From Zantedeschia hybrid cultivar (lineage: Eukaryota > Streptophyta > Magnoliopsida > Alismatales > Araceae): a stretch of 64,000 bases of DNA. This document shows, in pieces, positions 1 to 11,972 of the stretch. Position 1 is the stretch's first letter; every line of letters starts with the position of its first letter. The stretch is from assembly GCA_030544215.1 (NCBI GenBank), contig JARZZO010000004.1, forward strand, positions 19,642,501-19,706,500. Reading direction: 5' to 3'. A model generated the notes under the pieces. The model saw nothing but the letters and a program-made list of their open reading frames with translations. It did not search any database and was not told the origin of the DNA. The position numbers and the translations under genes are program-made.

Positions 1-102
1 CCATACTTCCTTCATTCATCAAGCCATGGAAGGCCTTCAAGTTTCAACTTCTCGCCCAGCTGGGCCACAACTGTCCTCCTCAAGGCAACCGGCTAGGCCG
101 CC
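1..102 (+). pseudogene. gag fragment of element C, upstream of the LTR A insertion
   Basis: Frame 2 is open from base 2 to the insertion point and continues without a shift at 22591 once one copy of the CCGCC target duplication is removed. The residues are rich in Ser, Pro, Arg and Gln, as in the variable N-terminal part of Tat gag proteins. The start codon lies either upstream of the window or at the Met encoded at 26-28. On its own the fragment carries no recognisable motif; the call rests on frame continuity with the gag piece at 22591. Confidence 0.65.
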
Positions 103-139
103 TGTAACGACCCGCCACCCTATAATCGGGGATCCGATT

Positions 140-2338
140 TGTAACGACCCGTCACCCTATAATCAGAGATCTAATTACTAAATGGGTACCGAATCATTAA
201 TTTGGAGTCAAACCAGGATCTTGATAAGTCTAGAAAATAAATAATAAACTAAGCTAAATATTCACATCGCATCGAATTGTAAAGGAAGTGCAAGAATTAA
301 AAATTATTACAATGCGACTCGACTCAGCAAATAATTACATACTCCAACTGAAAAGAAATAATTAAGCGTATAGGCCATAAAATAAAATAACAACTACATC
401 GGGACATACCCCGGAACAGCGGTTGCTGGCGCGCGACCCAAGGCAACACTCTCCTCGCTACGCCTGCCTGGAACCCTCACCTGAAAACCGTAGGGGTGAG
501 TCTCATCGAAAAGACTCAGTAGGGATCCTTCAATCCCCACCACCCACTCACACACCCACAAGTGCAGCAACACAAATATAGATAATTTAAGCAAGTAAAG
601 CAGTAAACACACTTCCTAAATTGCGATATAAAACGCATGCATTCAAAATATAACATACACAACTCTGAAACCATTCTACCACGGAGCCCACAACCAGCGT
701 CTCGGCAAAACACGCCAACCACACGGACGAACGCGGGAAACACCGACCTGCTGAGACCAAACAACAACCCCTCGCATAGCGCGCTGGCTACTCCAGCCTA
801 ACAGGCTCCAGGTGGTTCTGCTTCCCCCAGCACGAGTGACACTCCGAATGTACTACTCCCACACCGGTACTAACTATACCCCAGGGTACACCAGGTGACC
901 CTCTCTCTAGGCGTCACCCCACCACTCCCACACCGGCGCTGTGTCACTCCCACACCGACACAGGGTGCCTAAGCGCTAACAACTGTCACTCTAGGTCCAC
1001 GATCGCACAAAACGCAACACGGTGCGATCCGATCACGTAGAAATCATAGTCCTTAAGCATGATTTCAAACATACAATTAACCAGACTATCTTTCAATGTA
1101 AACACATGTTAATTGCAGGAATTAATGAGATTCTGTCTTGAATCGCGTCGCCCAAGGCCAACGTCATTCAAACCTCCTAAACTGGTTCATGTGAAAATGG
1201 GCCTTAGAATATGGCCTAAATCGCGTCGTTCAAACGGGTCGCCGTTTAAAAGGCTTCATTGTCCCTAGTCACCTAATAACGACAGAAACAGAAACAGGCC
1301 TCAGTGTGATCTAAACTTTAAAACACGTCGGTCACGGAAGTCACCGTTTAAAAGGCATCGCTGTCTCTGGACGCTACTCAATCCAGAGACAGGGTCTGTT
1401 ATTTGGGCTAAATCGCGTCGCGGGTGGAAGCCGCCTTTCTAAAGGGCGTCGTTGTCCCCCAACGCCATTTAACCCTCACAGACAGGTTCTCCCTCCGCCT
1501 TCCCCCAAGTCACAAGGCAGGATTTCTCCCCCAAATGATACAAAAAACACCACAAAGTAGAGGAGGAGAAGAAGAACCTAAATACCCATTAAAAACCCCC
1601 AATTTCTCATTACATGCAATTAGTGTTTTCACCCCAAAAACCCCCTAAACATGCTCCAAAGCGGGAAAAATATGGTTTTAAACAAAATACAACGGGGATC
1701 GTCACCCTACCGGTTACTCGAACTCCTCCGAGCTCCAAGCCGCCAACCCGCCTTACCACACGCTGCCGCCAGTACCGCCGTGGACGCCGTTACTCCACCG
1801 GGACGTCGGCCGCTGTCCGGAGAGAAATGCGCCGCGGAGGAAGTGGTGGTGGTAGTGGAGGAAGTTGGGAGGCTAATGGAGTGGAGGGAGAGGAAAGGAA
1901 GGATAGGGAGAAAAGGGGTGCCGGAGGTCGGAGGGAAGAGAGGAGAGAGAAGAGAAAGGAGAGAATGAGGGAAAGGAGGGAGGGCTCGCGGGGTCAAACA
2001 GAAACTGAGAAAAACGCGTCGTCCAAGCCTGACGTCATTCAAACGACAAGACCGGGTTGTATTCTAACAAATCCGGGTCGTACTCTTAATGGCGTCGTCC
2101 ATACAAGACGCCATTCAAACGATAAGACCAGGGTCGTACTCTCGCGGCCCAAAGCCAGCCTACGTGGCGCCCACGTGGCACAGCCTAAAGCGCGTCCACA
2201 TCGCCAGACGCAGTTTGAACCGCGTCGAGCATGCTCGACGCGAAAGAGAAACTAAGCCCCAGCCCCACCAGGGTCCAAACTAAGGGATCCGACCCCGAAA
2301 CTGACCCGATAACCGGATCCGAAACCTCAATCCTTATA
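140..2338 (-). mobile_element. Solo LTR of family A inserted into another LTR A
   Basis: A 2.2-kb LTR that starts TGTAACGACCCGTC and ends CCTTATA, where the terminal CA has decayed to TA. It lies 37 bp inside the outer LTR A. The flanks are CGATT (135-139) and TGATT (2339-2343), a 5-bp TSD with one transition. It carries family A landmarks: three copies of CTCCCACACCG near 855-960, many GCGTC...GACGC short palindromes between 1137 and 1470 and again at 2014-2240, and a GA-rich stretch at 1830-1990. No gene is supported in it. Confidence 0.88.
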
Positions 2339-2923
2339 TGATTACTAAATGGGTACCGAATCATTAAATTTGGAATCAAACCAAGATCTTGATAAGTCTG
2401 GGAAATAAATGATAAACTAAACTAAACATTCACATCGCATCAAATTGTAAAAGAAGTGCAGAAATCAGAAATTATTACAATTCGACTTGACTCAGCAATT
2501 AATTATATACTACAACAGAAAAGAAATAATTAAGTGTACAGGCCAAAAAAGGAAATAACAACTACATCGGGGCATACCCCGGAATAGCGGCTGCTGGCGC
2601 GCAACCCAAGGCAACACTCTCCTCGCTACGCCTGCCTGCAACCCTCACCTGAAAACCGCAGGGGGTGAGTCTCATCGAAAAAGACTCAGTAGGGATCCTT
2701 CGATCCCCACCACCCACACATACACACCCACAAGTGCAATACACAAATATAGGCAATTTAACTAAATGAAGCAGTAACACGATTCCTAGATTTCATTATA
2801 AAACACATACATTTATAACAGTAACATGCACGATTCTGAAACCACACTACCACGGAGTTCACAACTAGCGTCTCGGCTAAACACACAAGTCACACGACCG
2901 AACGCGGAAAACACTGACCCGCT

Positions 2924-4283
2924 TGTAGGTGCCCGGAACGTCCCCCGCCGCTACTGCGGGCTTCGGGCGAGGGCTTCTCCGTTCGTCTTAGCACTGCGGC
3001 GATTTGGAAGGGTTAGGAATCAAAGTGTGTGATCGCCAGGAGCATTACCTTACGGTCCCTGTGCTCCGCAGGATGGTGAGAGTGATCGCATTCTGATGGA
3101 GCGGGAGACGACGGATTCCTCTTCTCTTCCTCCGGCCGGCCAGAGGAGGAGAACTCGGCAGTCTGCACGCAGAAATGCGTTAAGGGTCCCTGAAAGGAAA
3201 AGACAAGACAAAAGAAGAAGATAACCCGATTAGGACTGTGATATGTAGAATCTATTCATGCAAATATAGAAATAAACTAAAATTGAAAGGGGACGCACCG
3301 GATGGGCGTTTAGGGAGGGAAGGTGACCATATGTTATGGCCACCCACCTCCTGTTTTTTTTTGTTTGAAACCTCTGGAGGGTAAAAGGTGCTAGGTCATA
3401 CATCCATGTATGCAAATGGGGGTGCTCGTGTGTGATAATAGTGAAAAGTAAAGTGATGTGTTAAAAGAAAAAGAGTAAAAAGAAGGAGATGATGTTACGG
3501 AGTGGATGAAGAGTGGAAATGCAATGAAATGGAAAAGAGAAAAATAAGGAGAGAGTTAAGAGAACAAGCCGAATTGGAATGCGGAAGATCCCTCCGGTTT
3601 GTCAACTGACAAGGCTTTTTCCCACTTGAAGTTCTTCCGGAAGCTTTTCAACTCCTTGCCAACTCAACCCCCCCCTCCCTAACCTGTCTAGCCTCTCTAA
3701 CCTCCCCTCTCGAAGGGACATAGAGGGTTTAAATAGGTGAAGGGAAAATAGGAGGAAATTGGAGTCTAAATCCCCGTCAATCATCAAAGAACCAATGGGA
3801 AGCGGTAGTCGGAGGTTGTGCAAGCGGCAGTCGCCGGAGTGGGGAATGATCGGAGTAGTGGGGGTGAGGGTGGCGAGTGGAGGAAATCGTGGGGAGACGA
3901 GGTCAAGATGGAAGTTAGGGGAGTGGACGGCCAACCATCTTGCCTTCCAATCCCGTGGAAGGCCAGGTAGCTGGCCTTCCACAAAGAGGTGGAAGGCGGC
4001 CCGGTTTGCCTTCGAAGGGTGGTGGAAGGCAAGGGGTGGCCTTCGAGGGATGGTGGAAGGCAGAGAGGTTGGCCTTCGAAGGATGGTGGAAGGCTGACAG
4101 GTTGGCCTTCGAAGGATGGTGGAAGGCGGGCAGGTTGGCCTTCCACGAAAAGGTGGCTAAAGTCGAGATTGGTTAATGGGCTTGATTATTAGTAGGCTGA
4201 AGGATGAGATGGCTAAGGTGGTGGGCTTGGAAATGATGGATGGGGTTCATGACCAAAAGGGGGGTTCAAAATCGGTGTCTACA
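2924..4283 (-). repeat. 3' LTR of element B
   Basis: 1360 bp, matching 19761-21095. It holds a six-unit palindromic array (3957-4156) and a TGGCGATCAC decamer (minus strand, 3029-3038) identical to the primer-binding core of this element. The TG...CA ends and the TSD fix its borders. Short open frames across the array are a consequence of the 33-bp period, which has no in-frame stops, and are not genes. Confidence 0.92.
3957..4156. repeat. Palindromic tandem array, GGAAGGCC arms, about 33-bp period (3' LTR of B)
   Basis: Six units, each beginning GGAAGGC and closing GGCCTTC after a variable 8-10 base loop, joined by GAAGGATGGT-like spacers. The first and last units have the most complete arms (GGAAGGCC/GGCCTTCC). 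A degenerate further unit precedes the array at 3927-3947. The matching array in the other LTR has five units. Confidence 0.9.
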
Positions 4284-4296
4284 AATGCCCCTCCGA
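4284..4296 (-). other. Polypurine tract of element B
   Basis: Directly beside the 3' LTR the minus strand reads CGGAGGGGCATT and then TGTAGACACC. A purine run touching the LTR start is where plus-strand DNA synthesis is primed. Confidence 0.6.
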
Positions 4297-5523
4297 GACA
4301 CCTGTTTTGTAGTGGAGTGGAGCGGAATGATAAATAGGTGTTCCGAAAATCGAACCTGATTTTGGACAGCCCACAAGAGGGATGAGCTATATCCAAAGGT
4401 GGTATGAGAGTGTGGAAAATGCATGAGAGTTGACTATTCGAGTTGCAAGGGTGACTAAGAAGAGGAACAAAGTTCAGACTAGAGAATCACAATCCGTGGG
4501 ACCCTCGGGTGCTGGAACCGCGAGGCCTTGGCGCACCAGGATGCAACAATCTGGCCCAAGGGGATCTCAAGCATGAAAGATGGAGGAGTGTGACTTGAAA
4601 AGGTCTCGACACAATGGGCGCGTGGTGTCCTGGCGCATTATGTGATCGCCAAGTGAGAGAATCTCAAGCACATGAATTGGAAAGGTCTTGCAATTCAAAG
4701 TGCTAACAAACGAACAATTGCCAGACTCACAGATCAACAATGGGTTAAGCAGAGTGATGAATTATGGTCATTGCCCCTAGGGCGAGGATGGATGCTTATG
4801 CAAATGCATGCTGGTTTAAAAAATGGAAAACAAATTCCTAATGCAAACAGGAGGGATTTATTGGCCAATCGAATAACTTGGGGAATATAGACTCCTCATT
4901 GTTTTGTTTAGAGAGGAACTCAGAGTCTATACGTCCAAAGTTATTAGCCTCATGTATCTTCGATCCTACTTGCTTCGGATTTCCTGCAGCTGCAATAGCA
5001 CACATTAGCAAAGTTCATATATCCCATGATCACATCATTTAAGTATTTAAACTACAAAAGGACGAGAAGCAAATGGTTAGTTTCGAGTCGAAGCCGATAT
5101 GGAAGATATGGCTATTCTAATGGTAGAATGCCAATCCGATATGGCTTCGACTCGATTTTTAGGAATAACTATTAATTTGTTGATGTTAAGCAAAGTGGTC
5201 TCCTGAACTTGGGGGTGAAGTTACCTCCTCAAAGTAGAAAGGGGAGAAGGGCAATATGCCTTTTCGTGGGTGAGCCTTTTCTAAAATGGTGGAAGGCCAA
5301 CTAGCATGCCTTCTACGAAAAGGTGGAAGGCCAAGGGATATGTCGTTTATGCAAGGATGGAAGGCTAAGGGATATGCCGTCCATGAAAAGGTGGAAGACC
5401 AAGGGATATGCATGCCCTCCGTCTTTTATGGAACATGGAAAGTTTGTAGTTTATCCTGTGGCCTTAAAAGGGGAGATTTGTCCCGAGGCTTCCTTCCGAA
5501 AACTCAAACTTTCTGTAGGGAAA
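4297..5523. other. Non-coding region between 3' LTR of B and antisense gene X, with degenerate palindromes
   Basis: I see no supportable gene in 4297-5280. From 5286 to about 5415 there are four degenerate palindromes of the LTR type (GGAAGGCC or GGAAGGCT on the left, variants of GGCCTTCC or GCCTTC on the right), about 33-36 bp apart, roughly 110 bp upstream of the gene X start. The region is where a plus-strand promoter for gene X would lie. No clear TATA box was identified. Confidence 0.6.
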
Positions 5524-6861
5524 ATGGCCTCGTCTTCTGCTCATGCGACTGCTAGGGAACCTTAGGTTCTATCTGATGTTGAAAGCCATCTCAGCAACCT
5601 ACTGGCTCATGGACAGGTATACTCAAATTCTTATGTCATTTACCTCGACTCTCTCTTCTCTCTTTTGACCTTTGATTGTCCTGCAGTCTATTCCTAAATT
5701 CCCTGATGCTCGGCATACTCGCAAGTATGCATGGCTTGCGGCCCTAATGGATGTGATTACCCTAAACATGAGAGTGTATATGCGCCGGTGGAATCTGACC
5801 TGATCCACTGTGTTCGCGAAGTGGTTCACCTCCATTCACTAGCATTGGGAGGGGCTGGGTGCACTGCTCGAACTGTGGCATCCGGAGACGCATACGTTCG
5901 TATTTCAAGAGTTTGAGGCGACAGTGCTGGTAGAGGAGGTAGAAATCCTTTATAGCTGGGAGGGCCTAGCCACTGGCGATCGGCTATGCATACATGGGAG
6001 GTAATCTTTGTTGATATAGTGCAAGACAAACGGGAGGTATGCCGCATGACTGACAAACGAGGAATCCTTGTCGATCGCCTTGCGCATTGGTTGATCCGAG
6101 AGATTAAACGCAAGATAGTCAAATCTGAGAGACTAATGCGAGGCTTATGCCTAGTCCTTGGGGGAGTCTTGTGGTTTCCAACTTCAGGCTCTGTGCTAGA
6201 AAGAGAGTATGTGGGTGTGCTGAGCTTGTTGTGGAAAGGCTATTCTCTTGCCCCAGTAATTATGTCACATCTATATGGAGGGCTTAGCCACATGAGCATG
6301 GGGCGATCTGTAAGGGGGAGCTTATTCACTCTGCAGTTGTGGATGGAGATGCACTTAGTTTTTGATTTTGATGAGAAAGTGACCTCCACCTCCAGGATAT
6401 TTCAGCACAGTGCGTGGTATCCTGCATGCTCGCTTCTTGGTCCCGAAGATCAAATCAGATGTCTCACGGCTCATCTCAAGACGAGGGATGACTGGCGTGA
6501 TTATCTGAACTTTTTTACTGTGGAAAAATTCATCTTTGTTCCGATGATCCTTCGGGGTATGGAATTTACCACAAGGGCTTCTCGTGAGCGTGAGTTGTGG
6601 CTAATCGGCCCTGACGAGTTAACCGTGTACCAAGGGCATCGTTGCCATCTCCAGATTGGAGTTCCAAGACAGGTGCCATTCCCCGCTTTGCATGATATGC
6701 TGATTGTGCCGAGGCACACAAGGTACACGAGGGAAGCGCGAGCTATAGAGCGATTCCGACGTGCATGGTGTCGTCACTCTAGATACACCAAGGCTTGCAT
6801 TGATGTAGCAGAGACTTCAGAAGAAGTCGAGAGATATGTGAATTACTTAACAAATGTATGA
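5524..6861 (+). pseudogene. Antisense gene X of element B (unknown plant retrotransposon-associated protein), broken
   Basis: Exon 1 is 5524-5616 (ATG start, donor CAG/GTATAC). The intron is 5617-5686 (acceptor CTGCAG) and exon 2 is 5687-6861. The intron falls in the same place as in the element E copy (40086-41365). The two proteins share HPETHTFVFQEFE versus HPQTHTFFFPGFE and the spacing of following helices, but are otherwise diverged. The protein would be about 420 residues, with no signal peptide and no catalytic motif that I recognise. It has a TAG in exon 1, a TGA and a TAG early in exon 2, and a frameshift near 5950-5986. The last 291 codons (5986-6861) are intact. The overall pattern recalls the DUF7745/PMD-like proteins of plant transposons, but I cannot confirm the family. 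Confidence 0.6.
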
Positions 6862-6984
6862 TCTCCTGTATGTGCCTTTTTCATGGGCCGTAGAGCACTT
6901 GAATGATGTATTCATTGAAACTTAGAGAATAATAAAAATTTTGTTTTCCAAAAGGTTCCCTCGACATAGACAAAGGTCCATGGC

Positions 6985-7247
6985 GGACGGCCGCGCGGGT
7001 GGCCGTCCGTGACAGTGGACGGCCACGTTGGTGGCCGTCCTGCCTGTCGGACGGCCACGGGTGTGGCCGTCCACGTAGGTGGACAGCCATACGGGCGGCC
7101 GTCCGACCCGTCGGGCGGCCACGCGTGTAACCGTCCGACCCGTCGAACGGCCACGCGTGTGGCCGTCCGACCCGTCGGGCGACCACACGTGTGGCCGTCC
7201 AAGACGACGGACGGCCACACGTGTGGCCGTCCGACTCGTCGGATGGC
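6985..7247. repeat. Palindromic tandem array, GGACGGCC arms, exact 32-bp period
   Basis: Unit starts fall at 6985, 7017, 7049, 7081, 7113, 7145, 7177, 7209 and 7241, every 32 bases without exception. Each full unit is GGACGGCC, 8 variable bases, GGCCGTCC, then an 8-base spacer (often GACCCGTC). Arms carry occasional substitutions. The array lies between genes X and Y, about 90 bp upstream of the gene Y start. Because 32 is not a multiple of 3 and stops are absent, several overlapping open frames cross it; none is a gene. Confidence 0.95.
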
Positions 7248-7332
7248 TTTAAGAAGCCCCGGGGCCTCCTAGTTGCTATCTCTACCCTTTCTTCCTCTTC
7301 TTTCCGTGTTCCAATTTCCCCCTCATCCTCTC

Positions 7333-10281
7333 ATGGCGCGAGTTTGGCTTCCCCGTTCTCTTAGGATAAGAAGGACCGGTGGTGGCGATGGTGAGACGGC
7401 AGCAGCTGGTGGCGGCGACGAGGAAGCACATGGTGAGGACACGCCCTGCGTCGAGGAAGAAGGAGAAGAAGAGAGGGCGGCGGAAGAGGATGATGAAGAG
7501 GAGGAAGATGAAGTTGATGAAGAGGAAGAAGAAGAAGAAGGAGAAGATGATGAGGAAGACGGCAGCAACGAGGAGGTGCCCCCGAAGAAGAAGAAGGTGA
7601 GTTCCTGCGTTTTTTTTTTTTATCGCGGTGGCCGGCGTGATGGACGGCAGGGGATCTCGCCGTCCGTCCGTACGGACGGCGGACGGGTCCGCCGCCCGTC
7701 CGCACGGACGACGGACAGCCCTGCCGCCCGTCCGCACGGACGGCGGAGGGCCCCGCCGCCCGTCCGTATGGATGACGAGCAAGCCCGCCGTCCGTCAGGG
7801 TGGGCGGCCGGCGGCCCCGCTGTCCGTCAGGGTGGGCGGCTGGCGGCCCCTCCGTCCGTTCGAACGGACGGAGGCCCCACTCACACACAATTTTTTTGTA
7901 TATTCACGCCCCTAACTTTAATCTTGTTGGGATTTGCATGGCCCACAGAGAGTCCAGGGTAGGGTTTCTTGGGAGTTGGTCTGGGCCTGGTACCATGCGC
8001 TACCCAATCGGCTCCTTTTCCAAGTGGATGCGTTTGGGTTCGGGCCGTTGTTTCGGATCCGACCATTCATGGTTAATGCACCCTTCTTGGTGGCTCTGCA
8101 AGAGTGCTGGGATGACAGATGCAGAGCCTTCATCATGCCCTGGAGACACATGCTGCCCACGTTAGAGGACGTCTCCTTTTTGACAGGCTTGCTGGTTATT
8201 GGTGATCTGGTAGTGGGTCCTGAGCTCAGGGATTACAAGCAGCTGTCAGATCGACTCCTGGGTGAGGGGTACTATTGGGTTCAAGGAGCACTATCTCACA
8301 TACCCCTCAAACATTTTGCCTAGTCCGTGGGATTGAGTCGGGTACGGCAGATGCCGAGCGAGACTCTTGAGGCTTTTGCTGAGAGAGTGGAGGCTTTGCT
8401 GGATTTGGATGGCCGCTCAGACAATGAGAATTTACGGATCTTCCTCCTGTTCTTCTTCGGAAGGCTGCTATTTGCTACAGCTTCAGACAATGTTAAATTG
8501 AAGTATCTGCCGCTGTTGGAGGACCTCCAAGCAGGGAAGAAGATGGCATGGGGAGCTGCGATGCTAGGTCACCTCTTTTCTCACCTGGTGAGCTATTGCC
8601 AGGGGTCTGGCAATTTGGGCGGATTCACACCTTTTCTTCAGGTAATCCTTCTTGATTGTTGATCTCCGTCCTTCCTCACCTATGTTGGTTGATATTGACT
8701 GTGTTGTCCCTTGTAGATCTGGGGTTATACCCGCTTTCCCTTCGGTCGTAGGGCCGTCTCTGCAGATCGTGAGGGATGGACTCCACTTATGGCGCGATGG
8801 GAAGTGATCCGGGATTATCGTCCCGTGATGTACCGTGTGGAGGACATTCGTGCCCAGCTCGACACATTTCCTCCTCACATGGTGAGTCATTCGAGATATA
8901 TGCGCATCTTGACCAATGATTAAGTCTGACCTTTTACTTCATTCAGGTGGTGTGGATACCATATGCAGAGGAGGACCTTGCTGATCACCCATGGGTGTCT
9001 CAGAGTCTCTCCCAATTCCGTCGAGAAGTGCCCGTGCTATGTGTGAACATCTGTGACGACCTCTTTGTTCGGATGACTTTCCGCACGTAGGGATGGCATC
9101 AGCCTTTACTTGCCTTTCCGACCTATCCTGATATGAACCGCGGTCGTCGCCGATCTTCTGCAATTGGTCAGGACTGGCGAGTGGTAAGGCGAGCTGAGAT
9201 TGAAGTATGGTACTGCACTGGGGATGCCCTGCAGGAGGATAAATTCCTGCGAGATAGTTACACATACTTGGGGGATTATGCCCGACGGTACGCGGACCGC
9301 ATGTTTCTCGATGCGCGGCGGGTGCGTTAATCTAAACCCTTCAATCCATTTCACCCAATCTTTTCTCACCGACTAATCTTGGTGGTATTCCTGTAACAAA
9401 TGCCCGAAACCGAAGTTGTGCAGATTCTAAAGAAACAGAATGAGATTCTGGTTCTGCAGACAAGTGACCTGCTTCGCCAAATTGGAGAATTGGTTAGAAG
9501 TCTGATTTCTGGTTTCGGGTGTGAGATTGTCCTTTTATTTTGTGAAACCCTAGTGATGCAGAGAGAAACGCTAGCCCGTCACGGGCTGCAAGGAGATCCT
9601 GGTGCGGGCTCATCATCTCAGGGGCCAGCTGCCCCTGCTGATTGGGAGGCGAGGTTGCAGGATGCCCTCCGTCGTGTGGAGCCCCGGGAGGCGGACTTGG
9701 CACAGTAGGTGAGCCTTGTTCCGCTCTTGTGTTATTCCGATTGAGCTTGCTTAACCCTAAGTTCCTTTGCAGTGCCGCTTTAGCCAGGGCGCAGGAATTG
9801 GAGAGCCTCAATCAGCAGTTGAGAGATCAGGTCTTAGAGAAGCGGACTGCTCGGGCCAGGGCAAGAGAAGGATCCCACCCAGACGTGTACTGGGAGGGTA
9901 AAATAGCTGGTTTGCGGAGGAGCTAACGAGGTCGCAGACAGAGGTGAGGGAGCTTGATTTCAAGTATCGGACCTTGTGGGACCGAGTGATGAAGAAGGGG
10001 CGAGAACGAGCCACGAGATCTAGCGCACAGAGTCCAGGAGCTCGTCCCCCTATTCCTACCCCATCGGCGGGCCAGGCACCTACTGGGAGCTCTATCTTTA
10101 GAGACCTCGACTCCCTTCTTGCTGAGGACGCGTGGAGAGCACTTCGACCTGCTGGCTCATCGGGGTCTATGTGACCGGCATCAGGTCATCGCCGTGCTCG
10201 GGAGGATGACGCTGAGAGTCAGAAGAGGCACTCTTCTCGAGATAGGAGAGAGGATGAGGCGGAGGGAAGGAAGAGGGATTG
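7333..10281 (+). pseudogene. Antisense gene Y of element B: plant mobile domain (PMD) protein, multi-exon, broken
   Basis: Exons read from splice signals and frame: 7333-7596, 7949-8641, 8717-8881, 8947-9321, 9424-9492, about 9562-9708, and about 9773-10281. Exon 1 encodes a very acidic stretch ending in PPKKKK, a possible nuclear signal. Exon 2 carries the PMD hallmark PWRHMLPTLEDVSFLTGL. Exon 3 begins with a WGYTRFPFGRR motif. Exons 5-7 are heptad-like, Gln/Leu/Arg-rich coiled coil. PMD proteins (Arabidopsis MAIN and MAIL1 family) are nuclear and linked to silencing and expression of genes and transposons. Decay: TAG at 8321-8323, TAG at 9088-9090, a TAG at the end of exon 6, and a frameshift near 9925. 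It is antisense to the element transcript. Exon structure parallels 51552-54438. Confidence 0.8.
7660..7884. repeat. Palindromic tandem array, CCGTCCGT/ACGGACGG arms, exact 32-bp period, inside intron 1 of gene Y
   Basis: Unit starts are at 7660, 7692, 7724, 7756, 7788, 7820 and 7852, all exactly 32 bases apart. Typical units begin CCGCCCGTCCGCACGGACG, a palindrome centred on the GTCCG/CGGAC core, followed by GC-rich spacer. A weaker unit precedes at about 7628. The array fills most of the 352-bp first intron of gene Y. Confidence 0.94.
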
Positions 10282-11972
10282 AGAGCTGATATAGGGGTAT
10301 GCCCCTGCATCGTGATGTATGAACATTATGTTATGCTTGCATGTTTCACTATTTGTATCCGGGCACTTCTTGTTTTGCTTTTTGTTCATACATGTTCTTC
10401 CTGCATGCACAACATTAGGGAAAACAGTTAGTAGTATCTATTTTCGGCCCCTTTCCCAAAAGAGCAACTACCTTTTCCCTAGCCTTCGCATAGGGTCAAG
10501 GGGCCGTGTCCTACTAATCAAACAAAAGAAGAGCATTGAAATCGATGTGACAAAAAAATATGCAAATGCTAGCGGATATTAACAAGTGGGGTATGTGATG
10601 AACGAAAGCATGTTTTTGACTCCGACGACCTTGTGACTGCCCAAACTCGGCCTGATTGAATGATGGAAGGGAAATGCACACTCAACTTCCCAGGTATCCT
10701 AAGCACACATCTAGATTGATTTGGGCCTTTAGACTCCTCAAACGAACCTTGACCGGCTAAGACTAATACTGATGACAATACCGTCATGCCATGCTTAGGC
10801 TCCCAGCTGCTTCCGACCACCAAGTTTGCCCAAAAAGTTTTCAAGGTAAATGATTTGCCCGACCCGGGTATCTTTCCTCACAATCTAGAAGGTATAAGAT
10901 GGAACACCTTGGAACCTTAACGGTCAACCGCGCGACGCTGACCCGGAATCAGATGCCGTCGCACCTATTGGTGACGCACATGCATTGACCTAAGCCCGAA
11001 GTCTTTGAGAGTGATCATTAAGATTATGGTTAAGGAATTGGTTCACCAGAAACACTGACATTACTATTCACCCATTTTGGACTCTTGTGATCATGTGAGC
11101 ATATGATGATTTTTGAAAAACGAACTATTTTAAAATGATGTTCGGTCTTTAGATAGCTATCTCGTGCTAAACCTTGGGGGAGAAAAAGTGAAGAAATTTT
11201 GGATCGACAAAACCGTTAAAAGGGTGAGCTATGACAAAATGGATCCCTTTTGACCTCCTAGATGCCCCTACTTTGACTTTTCAGGCCTTTGATAGGCCAG
11301 GCACGGTCACGACCAGGCTTTTTTGTATGATTGCTTGAACCCCTTTTTTCTTTTTGTATTTCTTTTCCTCTTTTGATATTTTTTCGAGGTTATTTGATAT
11401 TCCGCCTGCGGGGACACTGCCCTCTTCACGTGCTCTGGTCCTTTACATTTCATTTTTGGGCCTATTTGAGGGGTTACATCTATCGGGTTGTTGAGGAACC
11501 GCAGTTTGCAGAGCTCGACCGTTTAAGGGCGTCAACTGTCCTGATCAGTCGAGAGACGAGGAGCAAAGGTTGCAGTTGGCAGTGTACTAAAGACTTCGAA
11601 CCCATTTTAAAAGGTTCTCTTTGAAGAAACGTGTAGGTGTGTGCATCTCAGGATGATCATAGGGATCCATATGAAAGTAAAGTAGGCACGTCTAAGGTTC
11701 TGGTGGACCAAAATCTTAGCCAAACCTTAATGTCAACCCAATCTAGCATGCAACTAGACCTAGACAGGGGATTATGTGGCAGTCACCAGACAGTTGGATT
11801 TTGTGTCTTTTCTAAAAAAAATTTTGTCATTTTCATTGAGGTATGCACATATTTACAAATATTTTGTTGCTTTTCGAAATATTCCTTTTTTTTATTTTTA
11901 AAATTTTGATTTTTTTTTATTTATTTATTTTTAACATTTTTATGGGTAAAACTTCTTTAGATACACCCCATT
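10282..11972. other. Non-coding junction between the 3' ends of antisense gene Y and integrase of B
   Basis: I see no gene here. It is where the plus-strand gene Y and the minus-strand pol converge. It holds an inverted repeat at 10445-10506 (CGGCCCCTT...AAGGGGCCG) that has counterparts in elements C and E, and an AT-rich stretch at 11870-11945. Short open frames here have no counterpart in C or E. Confidence 0.6.

Noticed and set aside
1614..2255. 213-codon plus-strand frame in LTR A
   Set aside because: Low-complexity Arg/Glu composition from a GA-rich patch; not preserved in other LTR A copies.
3602..4192. Long frames on both strands in the LTR of B
   Set aside because: They follow the 33-bp repeat period and are not kept in frame in the other LTR.
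6881..7272. Several overlapping long frames on both strands
   Set aside because: Caused by the 32-bp palindromic array, which lacks stops in most frames. The apparent protein repeats are a by-product.
6985..7884. CRISPR-like array
   Set aside because: Regular repeats with variable spacers look similar, but spacers are only 8 bp and partly repeated, there are no cas genes, and the context is a plant retrotransposon.
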